Assembly: GCF_001294625.1 (NCBI RefSeq)
Contig: NZ_CP012677.1
Coordinates: 930,001 to 994,000, forward strand
Source: Arthrobacter alpinus
GTDB taxonomy: Bacteria; Actinomycetota; Actinomycetes; Actinomycetales; Micrococcaceae
Length of the DNA stretch: 64,000 nucleotides
Direction of reading: 5' to 3'
Below are positions 18,808-27,651 of the stretch, piece by piece. Under the pieces are notes generated by a model, which had not been told where the DNA came from, made no database searches, and saw nothing but the letters and a program-made list of their open reading frames with translations. How positions within the stretch are numbered: the stretch's first letter is position 1; the number at the start of each line of letters is the position of its first letter. The translations under genes and the position numbers were made by a program.

Positions 18808-19959
18808 CTAAAACAAGGTGGGTGCCCGGTCTGCAGAAGCAGGAGACACCATGGTGTCTCCTGCTTCTTTGGGTGTGGGGATGCCCCTGAAACCTGATCC
18901 GGCCAGTGGCTTTGTTGGCATGCTGCCCTGCGGGTATTGGGCTTCTTCCTGCCGGGGGTCGTGAATGAACCCCTGGGCTGCCAGGCCGTTGCGGGCCTTG
19001 GCTTCATTGACCCTGGCAGCAAGCCATTGGCGGTAGTCCTTGGTGGCGTAGGCCCCCGTCCCATACAGGCGTTGGTAGCGCCCCACCAGGGTCGGATGCT
19101 CCTTGGCCAGCCACTTCATGAACCATTCGCGCGTCCCCGGGCGCAAGTACAGTGCGCCGGCACTAACCCCGGTGGCGCCGGCCCGCGCCAGGGCAGCAAA
19201 GAGGGCGTCCAAAGACTCCTGGGAGTCGCTGAGCCACGGCAAAATGGGCATGGCCATGACCCCGCAAGGAAGCCCTGCATCGCGCAGCTTGCTGATCAGG
19301 GCCAGTCTGGTCTTGGGGGAGGGTGTGCCTGGCTCGATGGCGGCGGCAAGCCGTTCGTCCAGCAGGGCAAGGGAGATGCCCATGCCCACGCTGACGTGCC
19401 GGCCCGCTTCCCGCAGCAGCGGGATGTCCCGGGCCAGCAGTGTCCCTTTGCTGAGGATGGAAAAGGGGGTGCCGGAATCGGCCAGGGCGCCAATGATTCC
19501 TGGCATCAGCTTGTAGCGGCCCTCGGCCCGCTGGTAAGGGTCGGTGTTGGTGCCCAAGGCAACATGGGGTCGTTGCCAGGAAGGCTTGTTCAATTCCTTG
19601 CGCAACACCTCGGCAACATTGACCTTGACCACCACTTGGGAGTCGAAGTCCACGCCGGCGTCAAAGTCCAAATAGGTATGGCTCTTGCGGGCAAAACAGT
19701 ACACGCAGGCGTGGGAGCAGCCGCGGTAGGGATTGACCGTCCACTCAAAGGGCATGGTGGACGTTGCAGGGACCTTGTTCAGTGCACTCTTTGAGAGCAC
19801 CTCATGGAAGGTGATTCCGGCAAACTCGGGCGTCCGCACGCTTTTCACCAGACCGGACAGGGGCAAGAGTTGAACGGGACCCGGTCCTGCCGATCCTTGG
19901 TCTGTGGGGGGCTGATCCGGGAAGAGGGGCTGGTCGAGTTGTTGAGTGGTCCACCGCAT
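18808..19959 (-). CDS. Rv2578c-family radical SAM protein
   Basis: This 383-aa protein has the radical SAM cluster motif CSHACVYC (Cys81, Cys85, Cys88) preceded by EWTVNPYRG, which places it in the Rv2578c/SplB-like group. Members bind a [4Fe-4S] cluster and cleave S-adenosylmethionine; the substrate of this group is not established, and DNA photoproduct repair by analogy with spore photoproduct lyase is only a suggestion. A LexA-like box ends 11 bp upstream of the ATG at 19959, supporting a DNA-damage role. The last codons include a perfect palindrome at 18835-18868. Confidence 0.85.
   Translation of the reverse strand: MRWTTQQLDQPLFPDQPPTDQGSAGPGPVQLLPLSGLVKSVRTPEFAGITFHEVLSKSALNKVPATSTMPFEWTVNPYRGCSHACVYCFARKSHTYLDFDAGVDFDSQVVVKVNVAEVLRKELNKPSWQRPHVALGTNTDPYQRAEGRYKLMPGIIGALADSGTPFSILSKGTLLARDIPLLREAGRHVSVGMGISLALLDERLAAAIEPGTPSPKTRLALISKLRDAGLPCGVMAMPILPWLSDSQESLDALFAALARAGATGVSAGALYLRPGTREWFMKWLAKEHPTLVGRYQRLYGTGAYATKDYRQWLAARVNEAKARNGLAAQGFIHDPRQEEAQYPQGSMPTKPLAGSGFRGIPTPKEAGDTMVSPASADRAPTLF
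18835..18868. terminator. 16-bp perfect inverted repeat inside the radical SAM 3' end
   Basis: AGAAGCAGGAGACACC (18835-18850) and its complement (18853-18868) flank a 2-nt centre and are followed by TT on the plus strand. It can terminate the convergent DUF4870 transcript (stop at 18759) while encoding the C-terminus of the radical SAM protein. Confidence 0.6.
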
Positions 19960-19969
19960 AGCAATATTA

Positions 19970-19981
19970 GAACATATATTC
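19970..19981. promoter_or_regulatory. LexA-like (SOS) box before the radical SAM gene
   Basis: GAACATATATTC lies in the larger palindrome TTAGAA-CATATA-TTCTAA. It differs from GAAC-N4-GTTC by one base and ends 11 bp upstream of the minus-strand ATG at 19959, so repression would be steric. The divergent acyl-CoA ligase start is about 145 bp away. Confidence 0.7.
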
Positions 19982-20125
19982 TAATAGTTGACAATGCGAC
20001 ACTACCGCTCAGTCATTACTCGCCGGTAAAATATGTCGCAGCTTACATTGTTGGGCACTAGGCTGGTGCAACGGGGCAAGGGTGCCCCGTTGCTCAACTT
20101 CAGCTTCCCAACACCAGGAGTCGAT

Positions 20126-21622
20126 ATGACAAATTTGGCCACGATCGTGGGCACCTCGGCGCAGCGAAACCCCGCCGGTATCGCGATCAAGATGGACGAT
20201 ATTGAAATTTCCTTCGGGGCCTTGGAAATGCTCAGTGCGAAAGTGGCCGGATTGCTCGCATCGCGGGGCGTGAAGCGCGGGGACCGGGTTGCGCTTATCT
20301 CCCCGAACCTGCCGCAAATGCCCGCCATTTACTACGGCATCCTGCGCTATGGCGCCATCGTGGTTCCCCTGAACCCGCTCCTGAAGTCCCGCGAGGTGGC
20401 CTACCACTTGACCGACTCCGGTGCCACACTGGCTTTTGCCTGGGAAGGTGTCATGGGAGAAGTTGCCGGTGCTGCGCAGGAAACCGGCACAGCGATCATC
20501 CCCATCAACGCTGAGCTTATGGGCTTGATCGCCGCTGCGGAACCTCTCTCGGAGGTGGCTGCCGCGGAAAAGGACGACACCGCCGTCATCCTTTACACCT
20601 CAGGGACCACGGGCAAGCCCAAAGGGGCCGAACTAACCCATGAAAACCTGCGCAGCAACGCCGAAGTCTCTGTCAGTTTGTTCAGCAGCCAGGACGGTGA
20701 TGTCATCTTTGGTGGTCTGCCATTTTTCCACATCTTCGGTCAAACGTGTGCGTTGAACTCAGCAGTGATGGCCGGAGCCACCGTGACCATCCTGCCCAAG
20801 TTCGATCCGGTCAAGGCGCTGGAAATTATCCAGCGCGACAAGGTCACCATCTTTGAAGGTGTGCCTACTATGTACATTGCGTTGCTGAGGACGCCGGGGC
20901 GGGAAAACTATGACATGTCCAGCCTGCGGCTAGCGGCCTCCGGCGGCTCCCCGTTGCCGCTGGAGGTCCTACGTGAATTTGAAAGCACCTTTGGTGCCAC
21001 CATGCTCGAAGGCTACGGCCTCTCGGAGACCTCCCCCGTCATCACCTTCAATCAGATGGACGGCATCCGCAAGCCAGGATCCGTCGGCACCGCGGTGACG
21101 GGCGCCCAGCTGAGGGTCCTGGACGATGCCGGCAACGACGTCGAACCCGGGACAGTGGGGGAGATCGCCGTCGCCGGGCCGTACATCATGAAGGGGTACT
21201 GGAACAATCCCGAGGCGACGGCGGCGGCCATCCCCGACGGCTGGTTCCGCACAGGGGATCTGGGGCGTGAGGACGAGGACGGGGTCTTCTTCATCGTGGA
21301 CCGCAAGAAAGACATGATCCTGCGTGGGGGCTACAACATTTACCCGCGAGAGGTGGAGGAGGTCCTCTATGAGCACCCGGCAGTGGCTGAGGCCGCCGTG
21401 GTGGGCCGCGCCGACGACGTCCATGGCGAAGAGGTGTACGCTGCGGTGTCGCTGAAGCCGGCGGCCGAAGGGGCCGAGGACCCGGAGGCGCTCGCCGCCA
21501 GCATCCGGGACTTCGTCAAGGAGCGGGTGGCCGCGTATAAGTACCCGCGCAAGGTCATCATCATGGACACGCTGCCCAAGGGCCCCACGGGCAAGATCCT
21601 CAAGCGCGAAATCGTCATCTAG
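20126..21622 (+). CDS. long-chain fatty-acid/acyl-CoA synthetase (AMP-forming)
   Basis: This 498-aa ANL-superfamily ligase activates a carboxylic acid with ATP and CoA. The AMP-binding motif is LYTSGTTGKPKGAELTH, followed by LEGYGLSETSPV, WFRTGDLGREDEDG and the C-terminal catalytic lysine region LPKGPTGKILKREI. The best guess is a fatty acid substrate, because of overall similarity to FadD-type enzymes. A frame upstream to 20033 is open, but ATG 20126 has a CAGGAG ribosome binding site and gives the usual length. Confidence 0.88.
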   Translation: MTNLATIVGTSAQRNPAGIAIKMDDIEISFGALEMLSAKVAGLLASRGVKRGDRVALISPNLPQMPAIYYGILRYGAIVVPLNPLLKSREVAYHLTDSGATLAFAWEGVMGEVAGAAQETGTAIIPINAELMGLIAAAEPLSEVAAAEKDDTAVILYTSGTTGKPKGAELTHENLRSNAEVSVSLFSSQDGDVIFGGLPFFHIFGQTCALNSAVMAGATVTILPKFDPVKALEIIQRDKVTIFEGVPTMYIALLRTPGRENYDMSSLRLAASGGSPLPLEVLREFESTFGATMLEGYGLSETSPVITFNQMDGIRKPGSVGTAVTGAQLRVLDDAGNDVEPGTVGEIAVAGPYIMKGYWNNPEATAAAIPDGWFRTGDLGREDEDGVFFIVDRKKDMILRGGYNIYPREVEEVLYEHPAVAEAAVVGRADDVHGEEVYAAVSLKPAAEGAEDPEALAASIRDFVKERVAAYKYPRKVIIMDTLPKGPTGKILKREIVI

Positions 21623-21646
21623 TCCGATCCTTGGTGGAGTGGAGGG

Positions 21647-22300
21647 CTAGGAAAGCGCCCAGGTGGCGGTGACCGTGGCGCTGACATTGCTTTGGCCCGG
21701 CTCAATCTTCATGGCCTCACCGCCACTGGCCATCATGGCCCGGGCCATGACAGGTGCCGGGCCGCCGCCGTGTTCCTGGCCTTCGGTGATGGCGAGCACC
21801 GGGCCAAGGGTCTTTCCGGCTAGCTGCGCGAAGAGTACAGCGGCGCGCGTGGCGTCGGCCCACGCCACGGTCCGTGCTGCATCCTGGGCTGCTGAGGGAT
21901 CGGACATGGCAGGGGAAAGACCGTTGAGCCGGACACTGTCGTTTCCGGTGTCAACGACGGCGGCGATGATCTCCTCGGCGGCCTCGTCATAGCGCAGCAA
22001 AACGTTCACGGTGGCGGAGACCGTGTAGCCGGTGACGATGGAACCGATTCCGTCCTGCCACCGCGTATCCACCCGGACGTCCAGGGAGGAGGAGCTGATG
22101 ACGTTCCGGGCAACCCGGTGGGCCAGGAGTTGTGCCTGCACGGCGTTCATGGCCTCGCTGGCACCGGCATAGGCTTCCTTGACCGTGGCACGCTGGGCCT
22201 CAATGCCGATGTTGATGTGGAAGTAGTCGGGCGCGGCCGTCACGGTGCCGCGGCCCGTGACGGTGACCGTATTTGACGTGGATGCTGTGGACTCGCTCAT
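21647..22300 (-). CDS. SIMPL-domain (DUF541) protein
   Basis: This 217-aa protein shows the SIMPL/DUF541 pattern: TVTVTGRGTVTAAPDYFHINIGIEAQ at the N-terminus, VTGYTVSATVNVLL in the centre and a C-terminal SNVSATVTATWAL. No signal peptide is visible, unlike many exported family members. The function in bacteria is undefined. The start overlaps the end of the upstream HESRH protein gene by 4 bp, so the two are translationally coupled. Confidence 0.85.
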   Translation of the reverse strand: MSESTASTSNTVTVTGRGTVTAAPDYFHINIGIEAQRATVKEAYAGASEAMNAVQAQLLAHRVARNVISSSSLDVRVDTRWQDGIGSIVTGYTVSATVNVLLRYDEAAEEIIAAVVDTGNDSVRLNGLSPAMSDPSAAQDAARTVAWADATRAAVLFAQLAGKTLGPVLAITEGQEHGGGPAPVMARAMMASGGEAMKIEPGQSNVSATVTATWALS

Positions 22301-22809
22301 GGTTGTGGCCTCTCTTGGTTGCCTGCGCTGCTCCCTGATGTTCTTCTTGCTTTGGACAACGCCGCAGTGTGAAAAAGGTTCCGCAGGGCAGGGAGCCAGG
22401 TAATAGTGGGCAGGTCTCGGTAGCCGCCAAGGGCCAGCCCGGCGTTGCGTTCAAAGAAGTTTCGGCTCCCCGGATCGCCCGTGCGCCACAGCGACCAGGC
22501 AGCGCAGGCCGCGTAGAGCGGAAGGAAGGGCAGACCCAGACACCAGGCGTATTGCGTCGCGTGCCGGGATTCATGCTTCAACAGGTCCGGACGTGAGTCA
22601 ATGAAAGCCCGGTCTGCCCGGTAAAAAATCATGTTCCCCACCACAAAAGCGCCTGCCAGCGGGAACTTGGGCTGGTAATTGACGCCGAAAACCAGGCCCT
22701 GTGGCCCCGCCACCACCCGGGTGCGCGTGAGCGCCGCCAACAGGAAGCCAGCGGCCGTGGACAGGTTGAGCCCGTTGGCCACCTGACGAACGCGCAGGGA
22801 GGCCCTCAC
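22297..22809 (-). CDS. unknown protein with HExxH-type motif (HESRH)
   Basis: This 170-aa protein has no family I recognise with confidence. It starts with GTG 22809, overlapping the stop of the upstream lipoprotein frame. Residues 79-83 read HESRH, in the context DLLKHESRHATQYAW, which fits the HExxH metal-binding helix of zinc peptidases. The following segment LGLPFLPLYAACAAWSL is hydrophobic. Conserved glycines (GNMIFYRAD upstream, RNFFERNAGL downstream) give the look of a degenerate or minimal membrane-associated metalloprotein. Catalysis is unproven. It sits in a lipoprotein-HESRH-SIMPL cluster of three minus-strand genes. Confidence 0.7.
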   Translation of the reverse strand: MRASLRVRQVANGLNLSTAAGFLLAALTRTRVVAGPQGLVFGVNYQPKFPLAGAFVVGNMIFYRADRAFIDSRPDLLKHESRHATQYAWCLGLPFLPLYAACAAWSLWRTGDPGSRNFFERNAGLALGGYRDLPTITWLPALRNLFHTAALSKARRTSGSSAGNQERPQP

Positions 22810-23424
22810 GGGGCGGTCGCCAACGGCTGCGGGCCGGGCGGTGGCTCCTTCTCCTGTATGGGGCCGTCAAGATAGCGCGTTTCGCGAACTTCCAGCGCGG
22901 CCAGCGCCTGGGAGCTGCCGGGCTTGGTCTTGTTGCAGACGTCCAACGGCCATTGGACATGAACGTCCATCCCGGAGGCATCCACCAGCCACAGATCGGC
23001 CACAATCTGCATGTCCGCCGTGCAGGGGTCCCCGTTGGAGACGTCGCTTGGTTCAGCCAACGCCAACAATAGTGCCGAGAAATCTCCGGAGAAGCAATCC
23101 TGCCTGATTTTTAGTCGGGCTGGGTCTGAAGTCTCCGAGAGCCCCCCCAAAGTCCACGCTGCACTTGATCGCCTCCAGGGGCACGAAACCTTCCGGGACA
23201 CTGCCCTTGGTCGACGCCGGATCAGTCGGCGCTGCGCCAGCAAAATTCGTTGCGGTTGACAAACAGTCGTAACCATCCTGAACCGTTGCCGCTTCAAACT
23301 GATAGTGGCTCGACGCCCCGGGCAGGACGCCGCATGCTCCCAAGAACAGCGTGAGGGGAAGCAGGAACGCCAAGGGGGTGCCCGGCGTCGTACTTCTACG
23401 GCTGGGGAGAGAGCGGACGGGCAT
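22806..23424 (-). pseudogene. lipoprotein gene split by a frameshift in a G7 tract
   Basis: The N-terminal frame (from ATG 23424) encodes a signal peptide with lipobox LFLGAC and continues to EAIKCSVDFGG; the C-terminal frame picks up at GGLSETSDPARLKIRQDCFSG and runs to the stop at 22806. The frames join at a run of seven C on the plus strand (23142-23148). Removing one base restores a continuous 205-aa secreted lipoprotein with four or more conserved-looking Cys; the total length of 619 nt is 3n+1, consistent with one extra base. The intact protein looks like an extracytoplasmic Cys-rich domain of unknown function. It could be a real frameshift, slippage, or a sequencing error. Confidence 0.75.
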
Positions 23425-23607
23425 GAGCCGAGCCTAGCAACTTAGCTGTGGGAGGGGGATGGGCCAGCGGTAAAGAGTCCATACCGATTAAGTGCTCGAT
23501 GGTTTGGCGGGTAATTCAAAACAGACACGCCCCGTCAACTAGACTGGTTCCGGCGGGAGGAGCTACCCCGCCGCTTACTCGCACACGAGCTTAGGTAAAA
23601 ACAGTAG

Positions 23608-24702
23608 ATGTCAGAGATGCCCCAGAAGACGGCTGAAACGCCCGAACCGACCACCGAACCCGCAACGGTCCCGGACCCGCTTGACGAAACCGCCATTGGC
23701 GCCGCTGTGGAGTCCGCGCTCGCAGCCTTTGCTACCGCGTCTACCCTAGATGAGCTGAAGACCGCCCGTCTGGGGCACACCGGCGAAAAGTCGCCGCTGA
23801 GCCTGGCCAACCGTGAGATCGGCGGGCTGTCCAAGGAATTCAAGGCTGCCGCCGGCAAGCTCATGGGGGCCTCCCGTGGACGTGTCGCCAAGGCGCTCGC
23901 AGCCCGCACCGAAGTGCTGGAGGCGGAGCACGCCGCCCGCATCCTCGTGGAGGAGACCGTGGATGTCACGGCCGCGCCGCGCCGCCGCCGCGCCGGTGCC
24001 CGCCACCCCCTCTCCACCCTGCAGGACCGCGTCTGCGACATCTTCGTGGGCATGGGCTGGGAAATCGCCGAGGGCCCGGAGCTGGAATCGGAGTGGTTCA
24101 ACTTTGACGCGCTGAACTTCAAGCCTGACCACCCGGCCCGTGAAATGCAGGACACTTTCTTCGTGGAGCCCCCGGAAGCCCACCTGCTGCTGCGCACCCA
24201 CACCTCCCCGGTGCAGGTCCGTTCCCTGCTGGAACGTGAACTTCCCGTCTACGTGCTGTGCCCCGGCAAGGTGTTCCGCACCGACGAGCTCGACGCCACC
24301 CACACCCCAGTCTTCCACCAGTTCGAGGGCCTGGCCATCGACAAGAACCTGTCCATGGCAGACCTACGCGGCACACTGGAGCACTTTGTGCAGCAGCTGT
24401 TCGGCTCAGAGGCCATCGTCCGGTTGCGCCCCAATTTCTTCCCTTTCACCGAGCCGTCGGCTGAGCTGGACGTTTGGCACCCCGGCGCCAAGGGCGGCCC
24501 GCGCTGGATCGAGTGGGGCGGCTGCGGCATGGTCAACCCGAATGTGCTTCGCGCCGTCGGGATCGACCCGGACGAGTATTGCGGATTTGCCTTCGGCATG
24601 GGCATCGAGCGCGCTCTGATGTTCCGCAACGAAGTGGCCGACATGCACGACATGATCGAGGGCGACGTACGATTCAGCGAACACTTTGGGATGGAGATCT
24701 AA
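23608..24702 (+). CDS. pheS: phenylalanyl-tRNA synthetase alpha subunit
   Basis: This 364-aa class II synthetase subunit pairs with PheT in an alpha2-beta2 enzyme that charges tRNA-Phe. An N-terminal coiled-coil domain (residues ~20-110) is followed by motif 1 around GWEIAEGPELESEWFNFDALN, motif 2 (VFRTDELDATHTPVFHQFEG) and motif 3 (YCGFAFGMGIERALM). The product begins MSEMPQ from ATG 23608; the ATG three codons later is possible. No T-box-like features were recognised in the 180-bp leader. Confidence 0.96.
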   Translation: MSEMPQKTAETPEPTTEPATVPDPLDETAIGAAVESALAAFATASTLDELKTARLGHTGEKSPLSLANREIGGLSKEFKAAAGKLMGASRGRVAKALAARTEVLEAEHAARILVEETVDVTAAPRRRRAGARHPLSTLQDRVCDIFVGMGWEIAEGPELESEWFNFDALNFKPDHPAREMQDTFFVEPPEAHLLLRTHTSPVQVRSLLERELPVYVLCPGKVFRTDELDATHTPVFHQFEGLAIDKNLSMADLRGTLEHFVQQLFGSEAIVRLRPNFFPFTEPSAELDVWHPGAKGGPRWIEWGGCGMVNPNVLRAVGIDPDEYCGFAFGMGIERALMFRNEVADMHDMIEGDVRFSEHFGMEI

Positions 24703-24706
24703 GTAA

Positions 24707-27250
24707 GTGCGTATTCCACTGACTTGGCTGCGCGAGTACGCGCAGGTACCGGCTGGAGCAACAGCCGAAGATGTAATGACAGAACTTGTCAAGGTTGGTT
24801 TCGAAGAGGAGGACGTCCACCGTCCCCTGGCTAACATCAGCGGCCCCATCGTGGTGGGCCAGGTGCTGACCAAGGTGGCCGAACCGCAGACCAACGGAAA
24901 GACCATCAACTGGTGCTCCGTACGGGTGGTTCCCGAGGGCACCGAGCAGACACTGACCATTGACGGGATTGACCCCTCGGGTGTCCAGGGAATTGTGTGC
25001 GGAGCCCACAATTTCGTGGTGGGCGACAAGGTGGTGGTCACCCTGCCCGGTTCCGTGCTGCCCGGGGACTTCCGCATCACCCCACGCAACACCTACGGAC
25101 ACATTTCCGCTGGCATGATCGCCTCCGTGCGAGAGCTGGGCATAGGTGATGACCACGACGGCATCCTGGTGCTCTCCACCTTGGGCCTGGACCCTGAGTT
25201 GGGCACCGACGCCCTCGCCCTGCTGGGTCTTGACGATGAGGCAGCCGAGATCAACGTGACCCCGGACCGCGGTTATGCCTTCAGCATCCGCGGCGTGGCC
25301 CGCGAATACGCGCACGCCACGGGAACCCCCTTCACCGACCCGGCGTCGCTGGTCACCGTCACCGCTTCAACAGGTCCGGGCCACCCCGTCCGTTTGGCAG
25401 ACGAAGCCCCCATCTACGGCAAGCCCGGCTGCGACAGGTTCGTGGCCCGCACGGTGCGTGGCATCAACCCGTCAGCACCAACCCCCACCTGGATGTCCTC
25501 GCGCCTGCGCCTGGCCGGGATCCGTTCCATCTCGCTGCCTGTGGACATTTCCAACTACGTCATGGTGGAGCTGGGTGCGCCCCTGCACTTCTACGACGCC
25601 GACAAGCTCAGCGGCGAGATTGTGGTGCGCCGTGCCGCCGCTGGCGAGACGCTGGCGACTCTTGATGGCAAGGTGCGCAAGCTTGACGTCGAGGACCTTT
25701 TGATCACCGACGGCTCCGGCCCCATCGGCGTTGCCGGCGTCATGGGCGGGGCCTCCACCGAGGTCACCCCGGGGACGGTCAACGTGCTGATTGAGGCCGC
25801 GCACTTCGAGGAAGTATCCATCTCACGTTCGCGCCGGCGCCACAAGCTGCCGTCGGAGGCGTCCAAGCGCTTCGAGCGCGGCGTGGACTGGGAAGTGGCC
25901 GACGAGGCAGCCCAGCGTGCCGTGAACCTGCTGGTTGAACTGGCCGGCGGCACCGAGGACACCACCGCAACCGATGCTGGCACCGAGCCTGCACCGGTCA
26001 CCGTGTTCCTCGGCTCCGGGTTCGCTTCTGCCCGCATCGGCATCGACTTCACGCCGGAGCAGATCGTCAGCTCGTTGGTTGACCTGGGTGCCGTGGTGGA
26101 AACGGTCGACGGCGGATATTCCGTCACGGCGCCGAGCTGGCGTTATGACCTGGTCACCCCCGAAGACCTCACCGAGGAAGTGGCCCGCCTGGTGGGCTAC
26201 GACCTCATCCCGTCCACCTTGCCAACGGCGCCTCCCGGGCGCGGCTATTCACGCGCCCAACAACAGCGCCGCCGCGTGGTAGCGGCGCTGGCTGATTCCG
26301 GTCTGACCGAGATCCTGGCGTACCCGTTTGTGTCCAAGGCTGCCAACGATACTTTTGGTGTGGCTCAGGCAGGGGCCCCGCGCGCGGCCATCAAGTTGGC
26401 CAACCCGCTTAGTGAGGAGTTCGGTTTCCTGCGCACCTCCATGTTGCCGGGCCTGATTGAAATCGCCAAGCGCAACCATTCACGAGGCTTCAACGACCTG
26501 GCACTGTTCGAGTCGGGCCTGGTCTTCCTGCCTTCCGACACCTTGGGCACCGCCTCGATTCCGCCACTGGGCGCCAAGCCCCCGGAGGATGTCCTGGATG
26601 CCCTGTACGACGGCATCCCGTACCAGCCGTTGACCATCGGCGCCATCTTCACCGGCAAGGATTCACCGGCAGCGCCCGGCCATACTCCCCGTCCGTGGGA
26701 CTGGGCTGACGCGCTGGACGCAGCCCGTCTGGTGTCCGACGTCGTCGGCGTGGAATTAGTCGTGGAGCAGGGCTCACATCAGGCCTTCCACCCGGGACGT
26801 GCGGCCGTCTTGAGCCTGCGCAACGGTGATGTGGTGGGTCATGCCGGCGAGCTGCACCCAAAGCTGCTGGCCGAGCACAACCTGCCAGCCCGCACCGTCG
26901 CTATGGAAATCAACGCCGACAAGGTCTTCGCGGCCGCAGCGGACGTTATTGTTGCCAAGCCCATCTCCACCTTCCCTGTGGCGACCCAGGATGTTGCCCT
27001 GGTGGTTCCCGCGGCGGTTCCGGCACAAGCTGTGCTGGAAACGCTGCGTGAAGGTGCCGGCGAGCTGTTGGAAGACGTTACCTTGTTCGATGAATACCAG
27101 GGTGCCGGCATTCCCGAGGGCAGCAAATCACTGGCGTTCGGCCTGCGCTTCCGTGCAACGGACAGGACGCTAACAGCCGACGAGGCGTCTTCCGCCCGCC
27201 TGGCGGCCGTCGAGCTTGCCGGAGAACGGTTCGGCGCCACCCAGCGTTAG
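24707..27250 (+). CDS. pheT: phenylalanyl-tRNA synthetase beta subunit
   Basis: This 847-aa subunit begins MRIPLTWLREYAQVPAG from GTG 24707, 4 bp after pheS. In order it contains a tRNA-binding (EMAP-like) region near residues 40-150, the B3/B4 editing region with LPVDISNYVMVELG, the B5 domain (FTPEQIVSSLVDLGA), a catalytic-core-like domain and the C-terminal anticodon-binding FDX-ACB domain (PISTFPVATQDVALVV). Its role is tRNA-Phe binding and editing of mischarged Tyr. A GGTGGTCGAGC-type palindromic repeat starts about 10 bp after the stop. Confidence 0.96.
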   Translation: MRIPLTWLREYAQVPAGATAEDVMTELVKVGFEEEDVHRPLANISGPIVVGQVLTKVAEPQTNGKTINWCSVRVVPEGTEQTLTIDGIDPSGVQGIVCGAHNFVVGDKVVVTLPGSVLPGDFRITPRNTYGHISAGMIASVRELGIGDDHDGILVLSTLGLDPELGTDALALLGLDDEAAEINVTPDRGYAFSIRGVAREYAHATGTPFTDPASLVTVTASTGPGHPVRLADEAPIYGKPGCDRFVARTVRGINPSAPTPTWMSSRLRLAGIRSISLPVDISNYVMVELGAPLHFYDADKLSGEIVVRRAAAGETLATLDGKVRKLDVEDLLITDGSGPIGVAGVMGGASTEVTPGTVNVLIEAAHFEEVSISRSRRRHKLPSEASKRFERGVDWEVADEAAQRAVNLLVELAGGTEDTTATDAGTEPAPVTVFLGSGFASARIGIDFTPEQIVSSLVDLGAVVETVDGGYSVTAPSWRYDLVTPEDLTEEVARLVGYDLIPSTLPTAPPGRGYSRAQQQRRRVVAALADSGLTEILAYPFVSKAANDTFGVAQAGAPRAAIKLANPLSEEFGFLRTSMLPGLIEIAKRNHSRGFNDLALFESGLVFLPSDTLGTASIPPLGAKPPEDVLDALYDGIPYQPLTIGAIFTGKDSPAAPGHTPRPWDWADALDAARLVSDVVGVELVVEQGSHQAFHPGRAAVLSLRNGDVVGHAGELHPKLLAEHNLPARTVAMEINADKVFAAAADVIVAKPISTFPVATQDVALVVPAAVPAQAVLETLREGAGELLEDVTLFDEYQGAGIPEGSKSLAFGLRFRATDRTLTADEASSARLAAVELAGERFGATQR

Positions 27251-27257
27251 CAAATCA

Positions 27258-27300
27258 CCGGTGGTCGAGCTCGGCCACCGGTGATCGAGCTCGTCGAGAT
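27258..27300. repeat. GGTGGTCGAGC-type palindromic repeat
   Basis: CACCGGTGGTCGAGCTCGG and a second CACCGGTGATCGAGCTCG lie as near-direct repeats, each containing the palindrome CGAGCTCG. Related motifs occur at 34895-34925, 38272-38296 and 53550-53560. Such short intergenic palindromes are common in actinobacterial genomes. Confidence 0.6.
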
Positions 27301-27410
27301 CCCTTTTGCGGGCTGTGCCGGAGGCCTGCCAGGCGAAGTACCGGTGCCAAAGTTAGCATTCGAGGCCGCGAGGATCATTCTCCAGACGTTGGGCACGTGG
27401 GTGGCCGCGG

Positions 27411-27626
27411 TCAGCACCTGCGGTTGACTTCTTTGCTCAGGATCGAGCGTGAGCCGTCGTTGGGGCTGATGGTGTCGACTCGGCGGGCACCACACCCGGC
27501 AGCGCATTTCATGTACAACACCTGTCCTATGGATGTTGTATGGGCGGATTCCAGCTCCCAGACATGGTCATGGACATCGATCGGGGCTGTGCTTTGATTC
27601 TTTTCTTTGGTGTCATGGAAAGTCAT
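27411..27626 (-). CDS. small conserved-looking protein with CxxxC motif
   Basis: This 71-aa protein (from ATG 27626, MTFHDTKEKNQ) has a core DHVWELESAHTTSIGQVLYM followed by KCAAGCGARRVD. The CAAGC pair and the aromatic and charged pattern look like a zinc-ribbon remnant, and the composition is that of a real protein. It is divergent from the CGNR gene, whose start lies 25 bp away. The function is unknown. Confidence 0.55.
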   Translation of the reverse strand: MTFHDTKEKNQSTAPIDVHDHVWELESAHTTSIGQVLYMKCAAGCGARRVDTISPNDGSRSILSKEVNRRC

Positions 27627-27651
27627 ACCTTCACTGTGCTGTAATGGTCTT

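Noticed and set aside
23430..23607. T-box riboswitch before pheS
   Set aside because: No T-box sequence or specifier stem was recognised; only a short GC hairpin is present.
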